In this document: positions 11,987 through 21,029 of the stretch, in pieces
Position numbering within the stretch: position 1 is the first letter of the stretch
Layout of the letters: every line of letters starts with the position of its first letter
NCBI RefSeq assembly: GCF_904849725.1
Contig: NC_058518.1
Span: forward strand, 329,676,581-329,740,580
Source of the DNA: Hordeum vulgare subsp. vulgare
Taxonomy: Eukaryota; Streptophyta; Magnoliopsida; Poales; Poaceae
Length of the DNA: 64,000 bases
Direction: 5' to 3'
Position numbers and translations under genes: made by a program
The notes under the pieces: model-generated
What the model saw: the letters and a program-made list of their open reading frames with translations, nothing else
The model's database searches: none
Told to the model about the DNA's origin: nothing

Positions 11987-13000
11987 GCAAAACTTGGATC
12001 CACTCGGAGACCGGTCCCGAGTGATGTCTGCCTCGAGCACCTACACCTCCACTCGGTAAAAGAAGATCCTTTTACACAGGAACCAGTACAACCGAAGAGC
12101 TCAACAGATCAGACTGAAGTCGAGGTCCCCGTTGTGGTTAATTTGATCGTGGAGATTCTAGCTGTCATTCCCGAATGGACTGTGCCGTTCATTGCGTACA
12201 TCATGAGGCAAGAGTTACCAGAAGACGAAGTCCAAGCTAGGCAGATCGTTCGCAGGTCGAAGTCCTTCATCGTCATTGATGACCAGTTATACAGGGAAAG
12301 TGTTTCAGGCGTTCTTCAGCGGTGTATCTCTCCTGAGGAGGGGCAGTTAATCTTGGAAGAAATTCACTCGGGAACCTGCGGTCATCATGCCTCCTCAAGG
12401 GCAATCGTCGCCAAAGCATTCAGAGCTAGTTTCTTCTGGTTACAGGCAAATGAAATTGCAAAAGATATGGTCGACCGTTGCGAAGGTTGTCAGTTCTATT
12501 CAAACAAGTCCCACAAGCCAACGTCTGCGCTGAAGATAATTCCTCTTGCTTGGCCATTCGCCGTGTGGGGATTAGATACAGTCGGACCATTCAGAACAGG
12601 CCAAGGAGGATTCACCCATCTGCTGGTAGCAATCAACAAGTTTACCAAGTGGATTGAAGCCAAGCCTATCAAGAAGCTTGATGCCCTTACGGCCATCAAA
12701 TTTATCAGAGACATCATCGCCAGATACGGGGTCCTGCACAGCATAATCACCGACAATGGCGCAAACTTTGATTCAGACAGGTCCAAAGGTTTTTGCGCAG
12801 GCCAAGGTATCCGAGTGGATTTTGCATCCCTCGCACACCCCCAAACAAATGGGCAAGCGGAGCGGGCGAATGGACTCATTCTTCAAGGGTTGAAGCCTCG
12901 ACTCCTGCGAGAAGTTGGACATGCCGCCGATGCATGGGTCACCGAGCTGCCTTCGGTGCTGTGGGCCCTCCGCACAACTCTGAATAGATCGACAGGGTGA
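11987..13000 (+). pseudogene. pol: Tat-inner integrase, zinc finger and catalytic core
   Basis: This is in frame with RNase H. The zinc finger shows His residues in IHSGTCGHHASSR and the pair CEGCQFY. The core has Asp in VWGLDTVGPF, Asp in IITDNGANF and Glu in TNGQAERANGL, so all catalytic residues are present. The frame ends at TGA 12998-13000 inside NRSTG*SMFFLVYGAE, where CGA would restore the family Arg. Integrase would insert the cDNA into the chromosome. Confidence 0.92.
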
Positions 13001-13408
13001 TCCATGTTTTTCCTCGTTTATGGAGCAGAGGCAGTCCTTCTGAGTGACTTGCTTCACAACTCTCCACGAGTCGAACTCTTCTCCGAAGCCGAAGCAGAGC
13101 AAGCCAGGCAAGATGGAGTGGACCTTTTAGAAGAGGAGCGCGAGATGGCACTGATCCGTTCAACAATTTATCAACAAGATCTGTGGCGATTTCCTGCGCG
13201 GCACGTCAGGAGCCGCACGTTCCAAGCAGGCGACCTGGTGCTCCGAGTGGATCAACAGAGACCACACAAGTTGGCTCCCACCTGGGAAGGACCGTTCATC
13301 ATATCTAAGGTGCTGAACAACGGAGCATATCGACTCTACAACCTCGACAGGGAAACGAACGAGCCGCGATCATGGAATGGAGATCTACTGAAGCGCTTCT
13401 ACACATAA
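13001..13408 (+). pseudogene. pol: Tat-inner integrase C-terminal domain
   Basis: This is in the same frame as the core. FLVYGAEAVL is the end of the core. FQAGDLVLRVDQQ and LAPTWEGPFIISKVLNNGAY form the GPY/F-like C-terminal domain (G-P-F present). The natural stop follows WNGDLLKRFYT. It ends about 100 bp before the tandem array. Confidence 0.92.
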
Positions 13409-13514
13409 CCGCCGACGGACCAATGTAAAGAACAAGTATCATCGAAGTAATACAAAGCAGATTGATTTCTTGACTATTCAAAATTCTTCCGCGTTTGCAG
13501 ACTCCGTTCTAAAA

Positions 13515-15007
13515 AACCAACTCCGAGTTTGCACTAAAAGTCACGCTCGGGGACTTAGCAGCGACCCAGAGTCGCCTAAGTAAACAACTCGCTCCGAGTG
13601 TGCACGAAAAGTCACACTCGGAGACTTGGCTGTGACCCAGAGTCGCCTAAGTACAAACTCGCTCCAAGTGTGCACTAAAAGTTACACTCGGGGACTTAGC
13701 TGCGACCCAGAGTCGCCTAAGTACAAGCTCGCTCCGAGTGTGCACGAAAAGTCACACTCGGAGACTTAGCTGCGACCCAGAGTCGCCTAAGTACAAACTC
13801 GCTCCGAGTGTGCACTAAAATTCACACTCGGAGACTTAGCTGCGACCCAGGGTCGCCTAAGTACAAACTCGCTCCGAGTGTGCACTAAAAGTCACACTCG
13901 GAGACTTAGCTGCGACCCAGAGTCGCCTAAGTAAACAACTCAATCCGAGTGTGCACGAAAAGTCACACTCGGGGACTTAGCTGCGACTCAGAGTCACCTA
14001 AGTAAAAAGCTTCCTCCAAGTGTATACTCGAGATACACTCGGAGGCTTAGGAGACCCTCATTGAGGCTCATGTGGATGTGAAGACAACTGACAACTACAT
14101 GAGTAACAACTCACTCTGAGTGTGCACGAAAAGTCACACTCGAAGACTTAGCTGCGACCCAGAGTTGCCTAAGTACAAACCCGCTCCGAGTGTGCACTAA
14201 AAGTCACACTCGGGGACTTAGCTGCGACCCAGAGTCACCTAAGTACAAACTCGCTCCGAGTGTGCACGAAAAGTCACACTCGGAGACTGAGCTGCGACCA
14301 AGAGTCGCCTAAGTACAAACTCGCTCCGAGTGTGCACTAAAAGTCACACTCGGAGGCTTAGCTGTGACCCAGAGTCGCCTAAGTACAAACTCGCTCTGAG
14401 TGTGCACTAAAAGTCACACTCAGAGACTTAGCTGCGACCCAGAATCGCCTAAGTAAACAACTCACTCCGAATGTGCACGAAAAGTCACACTCGGGGACTT
14501 AGCTGCGACTCAGAGTCGCCTAAGTAAAAAGATTCCTCCAAGTGTATACTCGAGATACACTCGGAGGCTTAGCAGACCCTCATTGAGGCTCATGTGGATG
14601 TGAAGACAACTGACAACTACATGAGTAACAACTCGCTCCGAGTGTGCACGAAAATTCACACTCTAGGACTTAGCTGCGACCCAGAGTGGCCTAAGTAACA
14701 CCCCGCTCCGAGTGCGCACTAACAGTCACACTCGAGGACTTAGCCGTGACCCAGAGTCGCCTAAGTAAAAACTCGCTCTGAGTGTGCGCCAAAAGACAGA
14801 CTCGGAGACTTAGCTGCGACTCAGAGTCGCCTAAGTAAACAAATTGCTCCGAGTGTGCATTCCAAGTCACACTCGGAGACTTAGATGCGAACCAGAGTCG
14901 CCTAAGTAAAAAGCTTCCTCCGAGTGGGCACTCTAGATACACTCGGAGGCTTAGCAGACCCTCATTGAGGCTCATGTGGATGTGAAGACAACTGACAACT
15001 ACATGCT
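13515..15007 (+). repeat. 70-bp hairpin tandem array downstream of Tat-inner pol
   Basis: About 17 units with an exact or near 70-bp period (unit landmarks at 13521, 13591, 13661, 13731, 13801, 13871 and so on). Three longer inserts, each of one different hairpin plus a spacer, begin near 14011, 14533 and 14914. Each unit contains CTCCGAGTGTG, a 10-nt loop, then CACACTCGGAG, and after that CTTAG-CT-GCGAC, a 5-nt loop, then GTCGC-CTAAG. Tandem repeats after pol are known in Ogre/Tat elements. A role is unknown. The minus-strand ORF at 14691-15098 is a repeat artefact. Confidence 0.93.
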
Positions 15008-15261
15008 CTGCATGGTTGCCATTGGCTTCACCAAGAGACGCCCAAACAAAAACCACGAGCCAATATCGTGTCAAAAAAACCCAGCGAAAGAAGAGCAAAA
15101 GATTCGATTCAAATTCAAGTTGGATCTACGATCAGTCGGCTCGGTGTGAATCAAGTTTATCCACATCGAACCACGAATGTACCGGCCAATAGCAGTGGCC
15201 AAAGTTAAATACAGATTCCACTCGGCATACCGAGGTAAATGTGCGTTCAGCTTAAAGTTTA
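15008..15261. other. Spacer between hairpin array and antisense gene
   Basis: About 250 bp with no coding signal. It would hold the 3' untranslated region of the antisense gene, whose stop is at 15264-15262. I see no clear AATAAA in it on the minus strand. Confidence 0.5.
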
Positions 15262-15740
15262 TCAAGCGTTGCCGGGGCTGGCAGGCTCCACAAAGGTGTC
15301 GAGGTCAATTCCGTCTCCAATCCGAGTGGCTGTGTCGAGGAAGGTCTCCATGAAATCTTCGAATCGAAGCTTCTTGGTGTTGGCGACCTGCAACGTCTTC
15401 AGCTTGTCTTCGCGGGCTTCCTTGCAATGCACTCGGACCAGAGACAGTGCCACGTCCGCACCACACCGAGCGGCAGACTTCTTCCATGCCTGCACTCTGC
15501 TTGGGACGTCCTCCAGTCGAGTCATCAACCCCTCTATCTCGTTCCGGGAGTCATCTTCAGGCCACAGCTCCTTGTCGATTCGGCCGACAACTCTTCTCAG
15601 GCGACCAATGAAAGGGCCCACCCTGTTAAGGCGAGAATGCGCTCGGAGCATGTCCCGGTTAGCTTCATCGCCGAGTGGAACATTCGGAACAAGCGACCGT
15701 TCAATTTCGGCCGTTTCAGCCTCAACGTCCCGACAGAAAT
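15262..15740 (-). pseudogene. Antisense gene exon 6 and stop codon
   Basis: The acceptor TTTCTTTGAAG precedes 15740. The frame is open to the stop at 15264-15262, about 158 codons. It is mostly helical and rich in charged residues (VEAETAEIERSLVPNVPLGD, GRLRRVVGRIDKELWPEDD, KLRFEDFMETFLDTATRIGD). I do not recognise a named domain. The lack of stops here and in exons 4-5 contrasts with the decay of exons 1-2. Confidence 0.75.
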
Positions 15741-15814
15741 CTTCAAAGAAAAGACAAGCAGAAAATAAGCGCGGGGTGAACTCCAGAGTCAAAAAGCACT
15801 TGGCAAGAACTTAC

Positions 15815-16109
15815 CACCAAGCAGAGTGACCATCTTCTTCGCCCAGTCGCTGACGTAGTTCTCCCGCGCTCTGCACCGAGTGTTCATCAGCTTCAGCTGG
15901 CCCATCCATTCGGATCTCTCCCTCTTCATTTTTTCTACCTCAGCTAGCAGTGCCTTGTTAGCCTCCCGAGATTCCTCCAAAGATTTCTCCTGTTCAGCAA
16001 GAGCCTTCTTCACGCCAGCCAGGTCATTCACAGCCACCTCCAAGTCCGCAGCAAGTTGAGTCTTCTCAGCCTTCAGAGCATTGTACGCCGATCCCATTTC
16101 ACAAGTCTT
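15815..16109 (-). pseudogene. Antisense gene exon 5: coiled coil
   Basis: The acceptor CTTTGACAG precedes 16109, and GTAAGTTC follows 15815. The frame is open over about 98 codons, with heptad-rich sequence such as LKAEKTQLAADLEVAVNDLA and EESREANKALLAEVEKMKRE. This predicts a parallel coiled coil, so a dimerising or scaffold-like protein is possible. No catalytic motif is seen. Confidence 0.75.
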
Positions 16110-16630
16110 CTGTCAAAGAGACACAAAGGGAGGATCAGCCACATTCAGCAAGGAAAAAGTCTAGACAGATATGACAAAACAATCAAAGCTCAAAATTCTT
16201 CAGACCCCTGCCCATGCAAGCAATCGACAGCGGTCTCGGGGACTACACCCAGTGGGTTCACTGAGAGTGACCCCACTGGCATGAAGCTCGAACAGGTCGG
16301 CCCTATTGAGCTTCATAGCAAACCAACAACACAATGAGATTACTATTACTCGACCCGAGTAACACTACTCTCGGGGACTACACCCAGTGGGTGCACTCGG
16401 TGTGCCCCCACTGGTACCATTTGGGCACATCAGCTCTGATCTGTACAGATTGTGGAAAATACATATAAAGACAACTGCCGACGCAAGCACTCGGAAGAAG
16501 TCTCAGGGACTACACCCACTGGGTTCACTCGGAGTGAACCCACTGCAAAACAAACCTATTGCATCCGAGTACCTCGCTGAAACCCCCAGTGGGTACCAAG
16601 AGGAATGTAAACACTTACTAGCGCACTTAC
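16110..16630 (-). other. Intron 4 of the antisense gene, holding about 133-bp hairpin repeats
   Basis: A 521-bp GT-AG intron. Three imperfect tandem units start with 'ggactacacccagtggg'-like sequence, with hairpin arms beginning at 16251, 16386 and 16518. In each, a GGGT(T/G)CACT-type left arm is followed by its complement after a few bases. The third has the perfect arms GGGTTCACTC and GAGTGAACCC around a single G (16521-16541). A fourth partial unit starts near 16580. Confidence 0.7.
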
Positions 16631-17013
16631 TCGAATATCGTCCCGAAGCTCCAAGCTCTTCTTGTACACGGACGCGATGGAGTCATACGCTCCCTTGGCG
16701 TCGCCCACCATCAGCTCCACCTGCACCATGGCGTCCTTGGCGGCTCCTACCTGATCTTCCGGGAGGCGTCGAGCATCATATTGAACAGCCGACAGACCCG
16801 GCACGGCAGAAGGCTCCCTGGGCATCCCGAGCTCCGCTCTAGTCGGTTCCGCCATGAGGGCCACCGTCTCAGTCGGTGGCACCGTCTCAGTCGGCGGCAC
16901 GTTCATGGCGGGATTGGCAGCAGGTTGGATAACCCCAGGGACAGGCGCCAAAGCTGGCTCCGACCTCCTTTGGTCGTCGTCATCCAGATGGATCACCTCC
17001 GAAGGAAGACCGA
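16631..17013 (-). pseudogene. Antisense gene exon 4
   Basis: The acceptor TTTTGTTCAG precedes 17013, and the donor GTAAGTGCG follows 16631. The frame is open throughout. It includes EVIHLDDDDQRRSEPALAP, a short internal duplication PPTETVPPTETV, and a C-terminal helix KDAMVQVELMVGDAKGAYDS. The duplication is also visible in the DNA near 16860-16890. Confidence 0.72.
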
Positions 17014-17102
17014 CTGAACAAAATAAAATTACAGAAAAAGGTCAAGATCAAAGACAGCACTCGCGAAACGGTAATACAACTCTCGGAGTCGTGACAACAT
17101 AC

Positions 17103-17182
17103 CTTGCTGGGACGTGGCAGCGTTATCCGTGTCCATGGGATCATCGTCCTGGCGCGGTGGAGAGGTGGCAGAGGTAGCAGCT
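17103..17182 (-). pseudogene. Antisense gene exon 3 (80 bp)
   Basis: This short exon is flanked by the acceptor CTCAACAG and the donor GTATGT. It encodes a Thr/Ser/Pro stretch followed by DDDPMDTDNAATSQQ. It is supported only by the splice signals and by keeping the frame open between exons 2 and 4. Confidence 0.6.
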
Positions 17183-17278
17183 CTGTTGAGTGAAATCCAC
17201 TCGACGGAAAAACATGAGTTCCCAAAAAGAGGAGTTCAATCGGATACTGAAGGAAGATGAAAGAGTAAAGATACTTAC

Positions 17279-17682
17279 GCTGAGGCGACCGAAACGGTGA
17301 TCCTCATCCGGGGCAAGGCTTTCCGAGGTTTAGGCCCACTAGGTTTAGCCACCTTGGACAGCTGGTTCACGGGCTCGGCAGAAGCACCCCTGGTTCTCTT
17401 CACACTCCGAGCACTCGGAGCCACGGGAGGAGCTGGCGAAGCACTCGGGGTCGCGGGAGGAGCCGGCGGAGCAGCGGGGTCATGACGACGCTTGGTTCGG
17501 TGCTCTGGTGGTGAGGGTGACGAGCTCTGCTCTCCACTCTCCTCTTCCTCCTCTTATGTCTCCTCCTCCGTCTCCCCACTGTCAGAGACGTACTCGGCGC
17601 TATCCGCGCTGCCCTCCTTGCTGCCCTCCTCTTCCTCAACTGGATTCCCGTTCGAGACTGCAGAATGCCAGTTAGTCCACTC
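17279..17682 (-). pseudogene. Antisense gene exon 2: acidic and Pro/Ala-rich linker
   Basis: The acceptor TTTTGTGCAG precedes 17682. The exon opens EWTNWHSAVSNGNPVEEEEG, becomes strongly acidic (DSGETEEET), then meets TAA at 17556-17554. After that it is rich in Pro, Ala and Ser with basic patches. The donor GTAAGTATC at 17278 is close to the plant consensus. Low complexity suggests a disordered linker. Confidence 0.7.
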
Positions 17683-17769
17683 CTGCACAAAACACAGTCG
17701 GCAACGTCAGTCAGCGAGACAAGAAAAGCAATAAAGCTGAGAAGGTTAAAAGCACTCGACAACATGTAC

Positions 17770-18752
17770 TCTCCTCATTCGGAGGAGGATTTTCGGCACG
17801 GAAGGGCTTCACCCGCCGGGCTCCCACGGGGTTATCACACGTGCCTGTGATGCTGCGGACCCACGCACTCATAGTCTCCCCGCTCACGTCCTCTGGATGA
17901 GACTGAGTGGAATCCGAAGGCCCCGCGTAATGCCACATGGCGTGGTCTCGGGCCTGCAGCGGCTGGATGCGCTGACCCAGAAAAGTCTCCAGCAGGTCCA
18001 TGCCGGTGACTCCCCTCCGGACGACGGCTATCAGCGCGTCGACCAAAGGTTGGATCTGGGTTCTTTCTCCCTTAGAGAGCGCAAGCTTCCTAGGAGGGCC
18101 CGGATGGTGTAAACTGAAAGGTGGCAACCCACTCGAAGCATTCAGACAAGCAATGTCCTGGCAATAGAACTAGGACGACTGCCAGTTCCTAAGTGATTCG
18201 GATAGCTGGAGGGAGGGATAGCTACTCTTTGTTTTCTTCTGGAAGCCTAAATCCCCGCAGAGCTGGAGGATGTGTGTCTTATCATCCGACTGGCTAAGCT
18301 TTTTAACAGTTTGGGATCTAGCGGAGAAGACATATTTAAAGAGCCCCCAGTGGGGAGGACATCCTATGAAGCACTCGCAGAGGGTGACAAATGAATAAAG
18401 GTGAGCTATTGCGTTCGGAGGAAAGTGATGGAGCTGCGCCCCGAAGTAATTCATGATACCTCAGAAGAAAGGATGGGGAGGCAAGGAGAAGCCTCTGGCC
18501 ACGTGGCTGAGCAGCAGAATGCGCCCCCCTCCTTCGGCGCCGGCTCTGTCTCGCCTTCCGACAGCCTCCAGGACTTGTTAGCGACCATGCCGTGCTCCAC
18601 CAACTCTAGGACGTCGTTCTCCGTCACCGAGGAGGGGAGGAAGTCCCCCTGGATCCAGCCCGCCGGCAGCGCCCGCTGCCGCCGCTGAGTGGAGGCTCCC
18701 CCTTCTTCTTCTTCTTCTGAGCCTTGAGCTTGCTGGTCTGCCCCTTCGTCAT
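17770..18752 (-). pseudogene. Antisense gene exon 1: PF04195-like domain
   Basis: It starts MTKGQTSKLKAQKKKKK, a basic, lysine-rich N-terminus. After a frameshift at about 18702 the next open stretch includes ALPAGWIQGDFLPSSVTEND. A second shift near 18525 leads to FGAQLHHFPPNAIAHLYSFV and CECFIGCPPHWGLFKYVFSA, the most recognisable part of the domain. The last part reads RIQPLQARDHAMWHY and AWVRSITGTCDNPVGARRV. In-frame stops are at 18461-18463 (TGA) and 18170-18172 (TAG). The donor GTACAT follows 17770. Confidence 0.8.
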
Positions 18753-19269
18753 GGCGAGGGCGACGGATCCGCAGAGGAGGAGGGGAAGGAGGTGGCTTGA
18801 GGTGTGCAGAGAGTTGTGGGAGGAGCGAGATTAATGGGAGGAGTATGAGCAGCGCAACAGGAAATCCCGCCGGGGGGCTTTAATAGGCTTCCGACTGGGT
18901 CACTTGCAGGTGGGCCCAGGATCTTATCCCCCCAACCGGCCGCTGCAAGATTAGTGGAGAAGATAATGGTGCGGTAATCGAGGAGGCCAAACCTACTCGA
19001 TGGCGATGTCGTCATCCCCGCTGAGCGCGCGGCAACCGAAATTTGAGGATCCCGGAAAATCGGCGCTGTCAGTTTGACCAGTCATGTCGAAAGATTCCGC
19101 GGAAGCACTCGGTCCCTGACGGTTCGTTTCACTGGCATATTCACTCGGATCACTGGCTGAAAGGATAAAATGGATCGAGACAAACAACGCTAAAGTCATC
19201 TCGATACCAGTCGGTTCCAAACTCCAGACATCACTTCATCGTTCCAACCCCGATCCATTCAGGGACTAA
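18753..19269. other. Region between antisense gene and Tat-inner 3' LTR
   Basis: About 0.5 kb with no coding support. It would hold the antisense promoter on one strand and the polypurine region next to the LTR on the other ('cagggactaa' just before 19270). Confidence 0.6.
18878..18885 (-). promoter_or_regulatory. TATA-like box upstream of the antisense gene
   Basis: On the minus strand, TATTAAAG lies about 130 bp upstream of the antisense ATG (18752-18750). The spacing suits a plant core promoter. No functional evidence is available. Confidence 0.45.
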
Positions 19270-19803
19270 TGATGGGGTTATAGTCCGAGGGTAGGGTCAT
19301 AGGTCTGCCCTATAGGTCCTACCCAAGGACTACCCTTCATAGAAGACAAGGCCCTTAGACAGTTCTGACTGAAGTGAGGACGCCCCCATCATCCAGTCGG
19401 CGACGATCCGCTCGGAGCATATCTAACGTACCGACTGGAATCCACTCTGTACATCGTAACCTCCCAGGAGGGCAACGGTCATACGTTTTCATACACCATT
19501 ATTAGCATTTAAAGATTACGTTACCTGTAACATAAGCATTTACTCGCCACTATTCCACCCCTGTCCACCGGGCCATTATGAAGGGCAGCGCAGTCTATAT
19601 AAGCCGCCCTTCACCACTGGTACGGGGGTTGGCACTTGCTATAATCCTATAATCCACTCGACACAAAGCTCCAAAGAGCACTAAGACGTAGGGCTTTTAC
19701 CTCCACCGTAGAGGGGCCTGAACTCATACATCCTCGCCGTAGCTAAGGCTCTGCCCATACTTTCGTACCCCATACTTCTACTGTCAGACTTATACCCACG
19801 ACA
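19270..19803 (+). repeat. Tat-inner 3' LTR (534 bp)
   Basis: It starts TGATGGGG after a short purine-rich tract and ends CCCACGACA. It contains a TATA box (TATATAA at about 19595-19601). The downstream TSD copy GGTAC is at 19804-19808. No 5' partner survives in the window. Confidence 0.85.
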
Positions 19804-21024
19804 GGTACTACACTTGCCCAACATAATAATTCTGTTAAACTGAAATGCATAGGGAGTTAGCGCTACCAGAGGAGTAATTCTACATAATACAGGGAGGGCC
19901 AGTGCTGCTGGTGCTGGTCCAAAACAGAGCACTATGCGGGGCCACCGCGAGGAAACTCGAGGTTTGGCACTCGTACGCGTCGCTTATCCGTCGTGTCCTG
20001 AGAACGAGATACGCGGCTCCTATCGGGATCGTCGACACGCCGGGCGGCCTTGCTGGATTAGTTTTACCGTTGACAAGATATCTTATGCATCGGGATTCCG
20101 GTAATGCTTTGGGTAATCTCAGAGTTGAGGTTTTCCACTAGGGAATCCAACGAGATCGCGAGCTTCGTGATTGAGGATTTCTATGCGGCTTGTGGTAATT
20201 TGTGATGGACTAGTTGGAGCACCCCTGCAGGGTTAAATCTTTTCGGAAAGCCATGCCCACGGTTATGTGGCAACGTGGAAACTTCCTTTAACACTGGTTC
20301 TAGATAACTTGAACTTAACTTAATTAAAATGTGCCAACTGTGTGTGTAACCGTGACTGTCTCTTTCGTGAGTTCCTTCTCCGGTCGAGGACACGGTGGGG
20401 TTATGTCTGACGTAGGTAGGTGTTCAGGATCATTCATTTGATCATCCGTAGATTACGTCCGCTATGCGTAGATCTTCCCCCTCTTACTTCTTGTACTCGT
20501 AAGTTAGCCACCAAATATATGCTTAGCCGCTGCTGCAACCTCATCACTTATCCATGCCTCACCCATTAAGCTTTGCTAGTCTTGATACCTTTGGAAATGA
20601 GATTGTTGAGTCCCCTGTGGCTCACAGATTACTACAACACCAGTTGCAGGTGCATGTCAAGGTTACTTGACACGAGCGCGTTGATTGTTCATTTGGAGTT
20701 GCTTCTTCTTCTGCTTCTTCTTCATCGATCTAGGATGGTTCCAGGCCGGGAGCCTGGGATAGCAAGGATGGATGTCGTTCTTATTTTTCTCGTTTGTTTT
20801 CGTCCGTAGTCCGACCCTGCTCTTACTCTTGATGATTATGTAATGTACTGATGTGACTCTGATGTAGCTTGTTGCGAGTGTAAGCCAACTCTGTATATAT
20901 ATCTCTTCTTTTCAGTACATGTACTTGTAACGATATCCATTCTTGCCACACGACGAAATGCGCTTCTATCCCTGACGAGGCCTTCGTGCCAAATTGAGGA
21001 TAGGGTCGCATCTTGGGCGTGACA
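19804..21024 (+). repeat. LongLTR-B1, right part
   Basis: It resumes after the Tat-inner 3' LTR with GGTACTACACTTGCCC, which matches the uninterrupted B2 copy (GGTACTACATTTGCC on its minus strand, about 61545-61560). It includes the CCCCTGCAGGG block at 20222-20232 that is shared with LTR family A. It has no gene. Confidence 0.82.
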
Positions 21025-21029
21025 GTGCG

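Larger units (their letters stand above)
15262..18752 (-). pseudogene. Antisense six-exon gene in Tat-inner (PF04195-like, coiled-coil)
   Basis: It is read on the minus strand, opposite to pol, between the array and the 3' LTR. Six exons can be joined with GT/AG borders: 18752-17770, 17682-17279, 17182-17103, 17013-16631, 16109-15815 and 15740-15262, about 2.6 kb in all. Exon 1 carries a 'putative gypsy type transposon' domain (PF04195-like). The middle is acidic and Pro/Ala-rich. Exon 5 is a coiled coil and exon 6 is helical. This copy is broken: frameshifts near 18702 and 18525, TGA 18461-18463, TAG 18170-18172 and TAA 17554-17556. Antisense extra ORFs are known in Tat elements, but their function is not. 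The exon model is my inference from splice consensus and open frames. Confidence 0.8.
5326..19803 (+). mobile_element. Tat-inner: 5'-truncated Tat-type Ty3/Gypsy element with antisense gene
   Basis: The order is end of the gag-protease linker (5326-5395), solo LTR A1 (5396-9572), protease, RT, RNase H, second RNase H, integrase (9573-13408), hairpin tandem array (about 13515-15007), antisense gene (15262-18752) and 3' LTR (19270-19803). The 5' LTR, gag and the left TSD are gone. Reading across 5395/9573 after removing one CTCTG copy restores an open frame, which confirms A1 as an insertion. The right flank GGTAC (19804-19808) is present in the empty site of B2. Dual RNase H domains, a tandem-repeat tract after pol and an antisense ORF are features of the Tat lineage (Ogre/Retand/RIRE-type). 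Confidence 0.88.
1661..21024 (+). mobile_element. LongLTR-B1: solo LTR of a long-LTR family, split by Tat-inner
   Basis: It starts TGTGACAGCCC at 1661 and ends GCGTGACA at 21024, flanked by GTGCG at 1656-1660 and 21025-21029. Without the Tat-inner insertion it is about 4.9 kb. I see no gag or pol of its own, so it is best read as a solo LTR. The right part (19804-21024) aligns with the reverse complement of 60341-61560. The left part aligns with 61560 to the window end. The plus direction is assigned from the family alignment and is not certain. TATA-like CTATAAATA lies at about 2219. Confidence 0.82.

Noticed and set aside
13515..15007. Regular repeats that could suggest a CRISPR array
   Set aside because: Units are directly adjacent 70-bp tandem repeats without unique spacers, and the DNA is from a plant nuclear genome. 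No cas genes are present.
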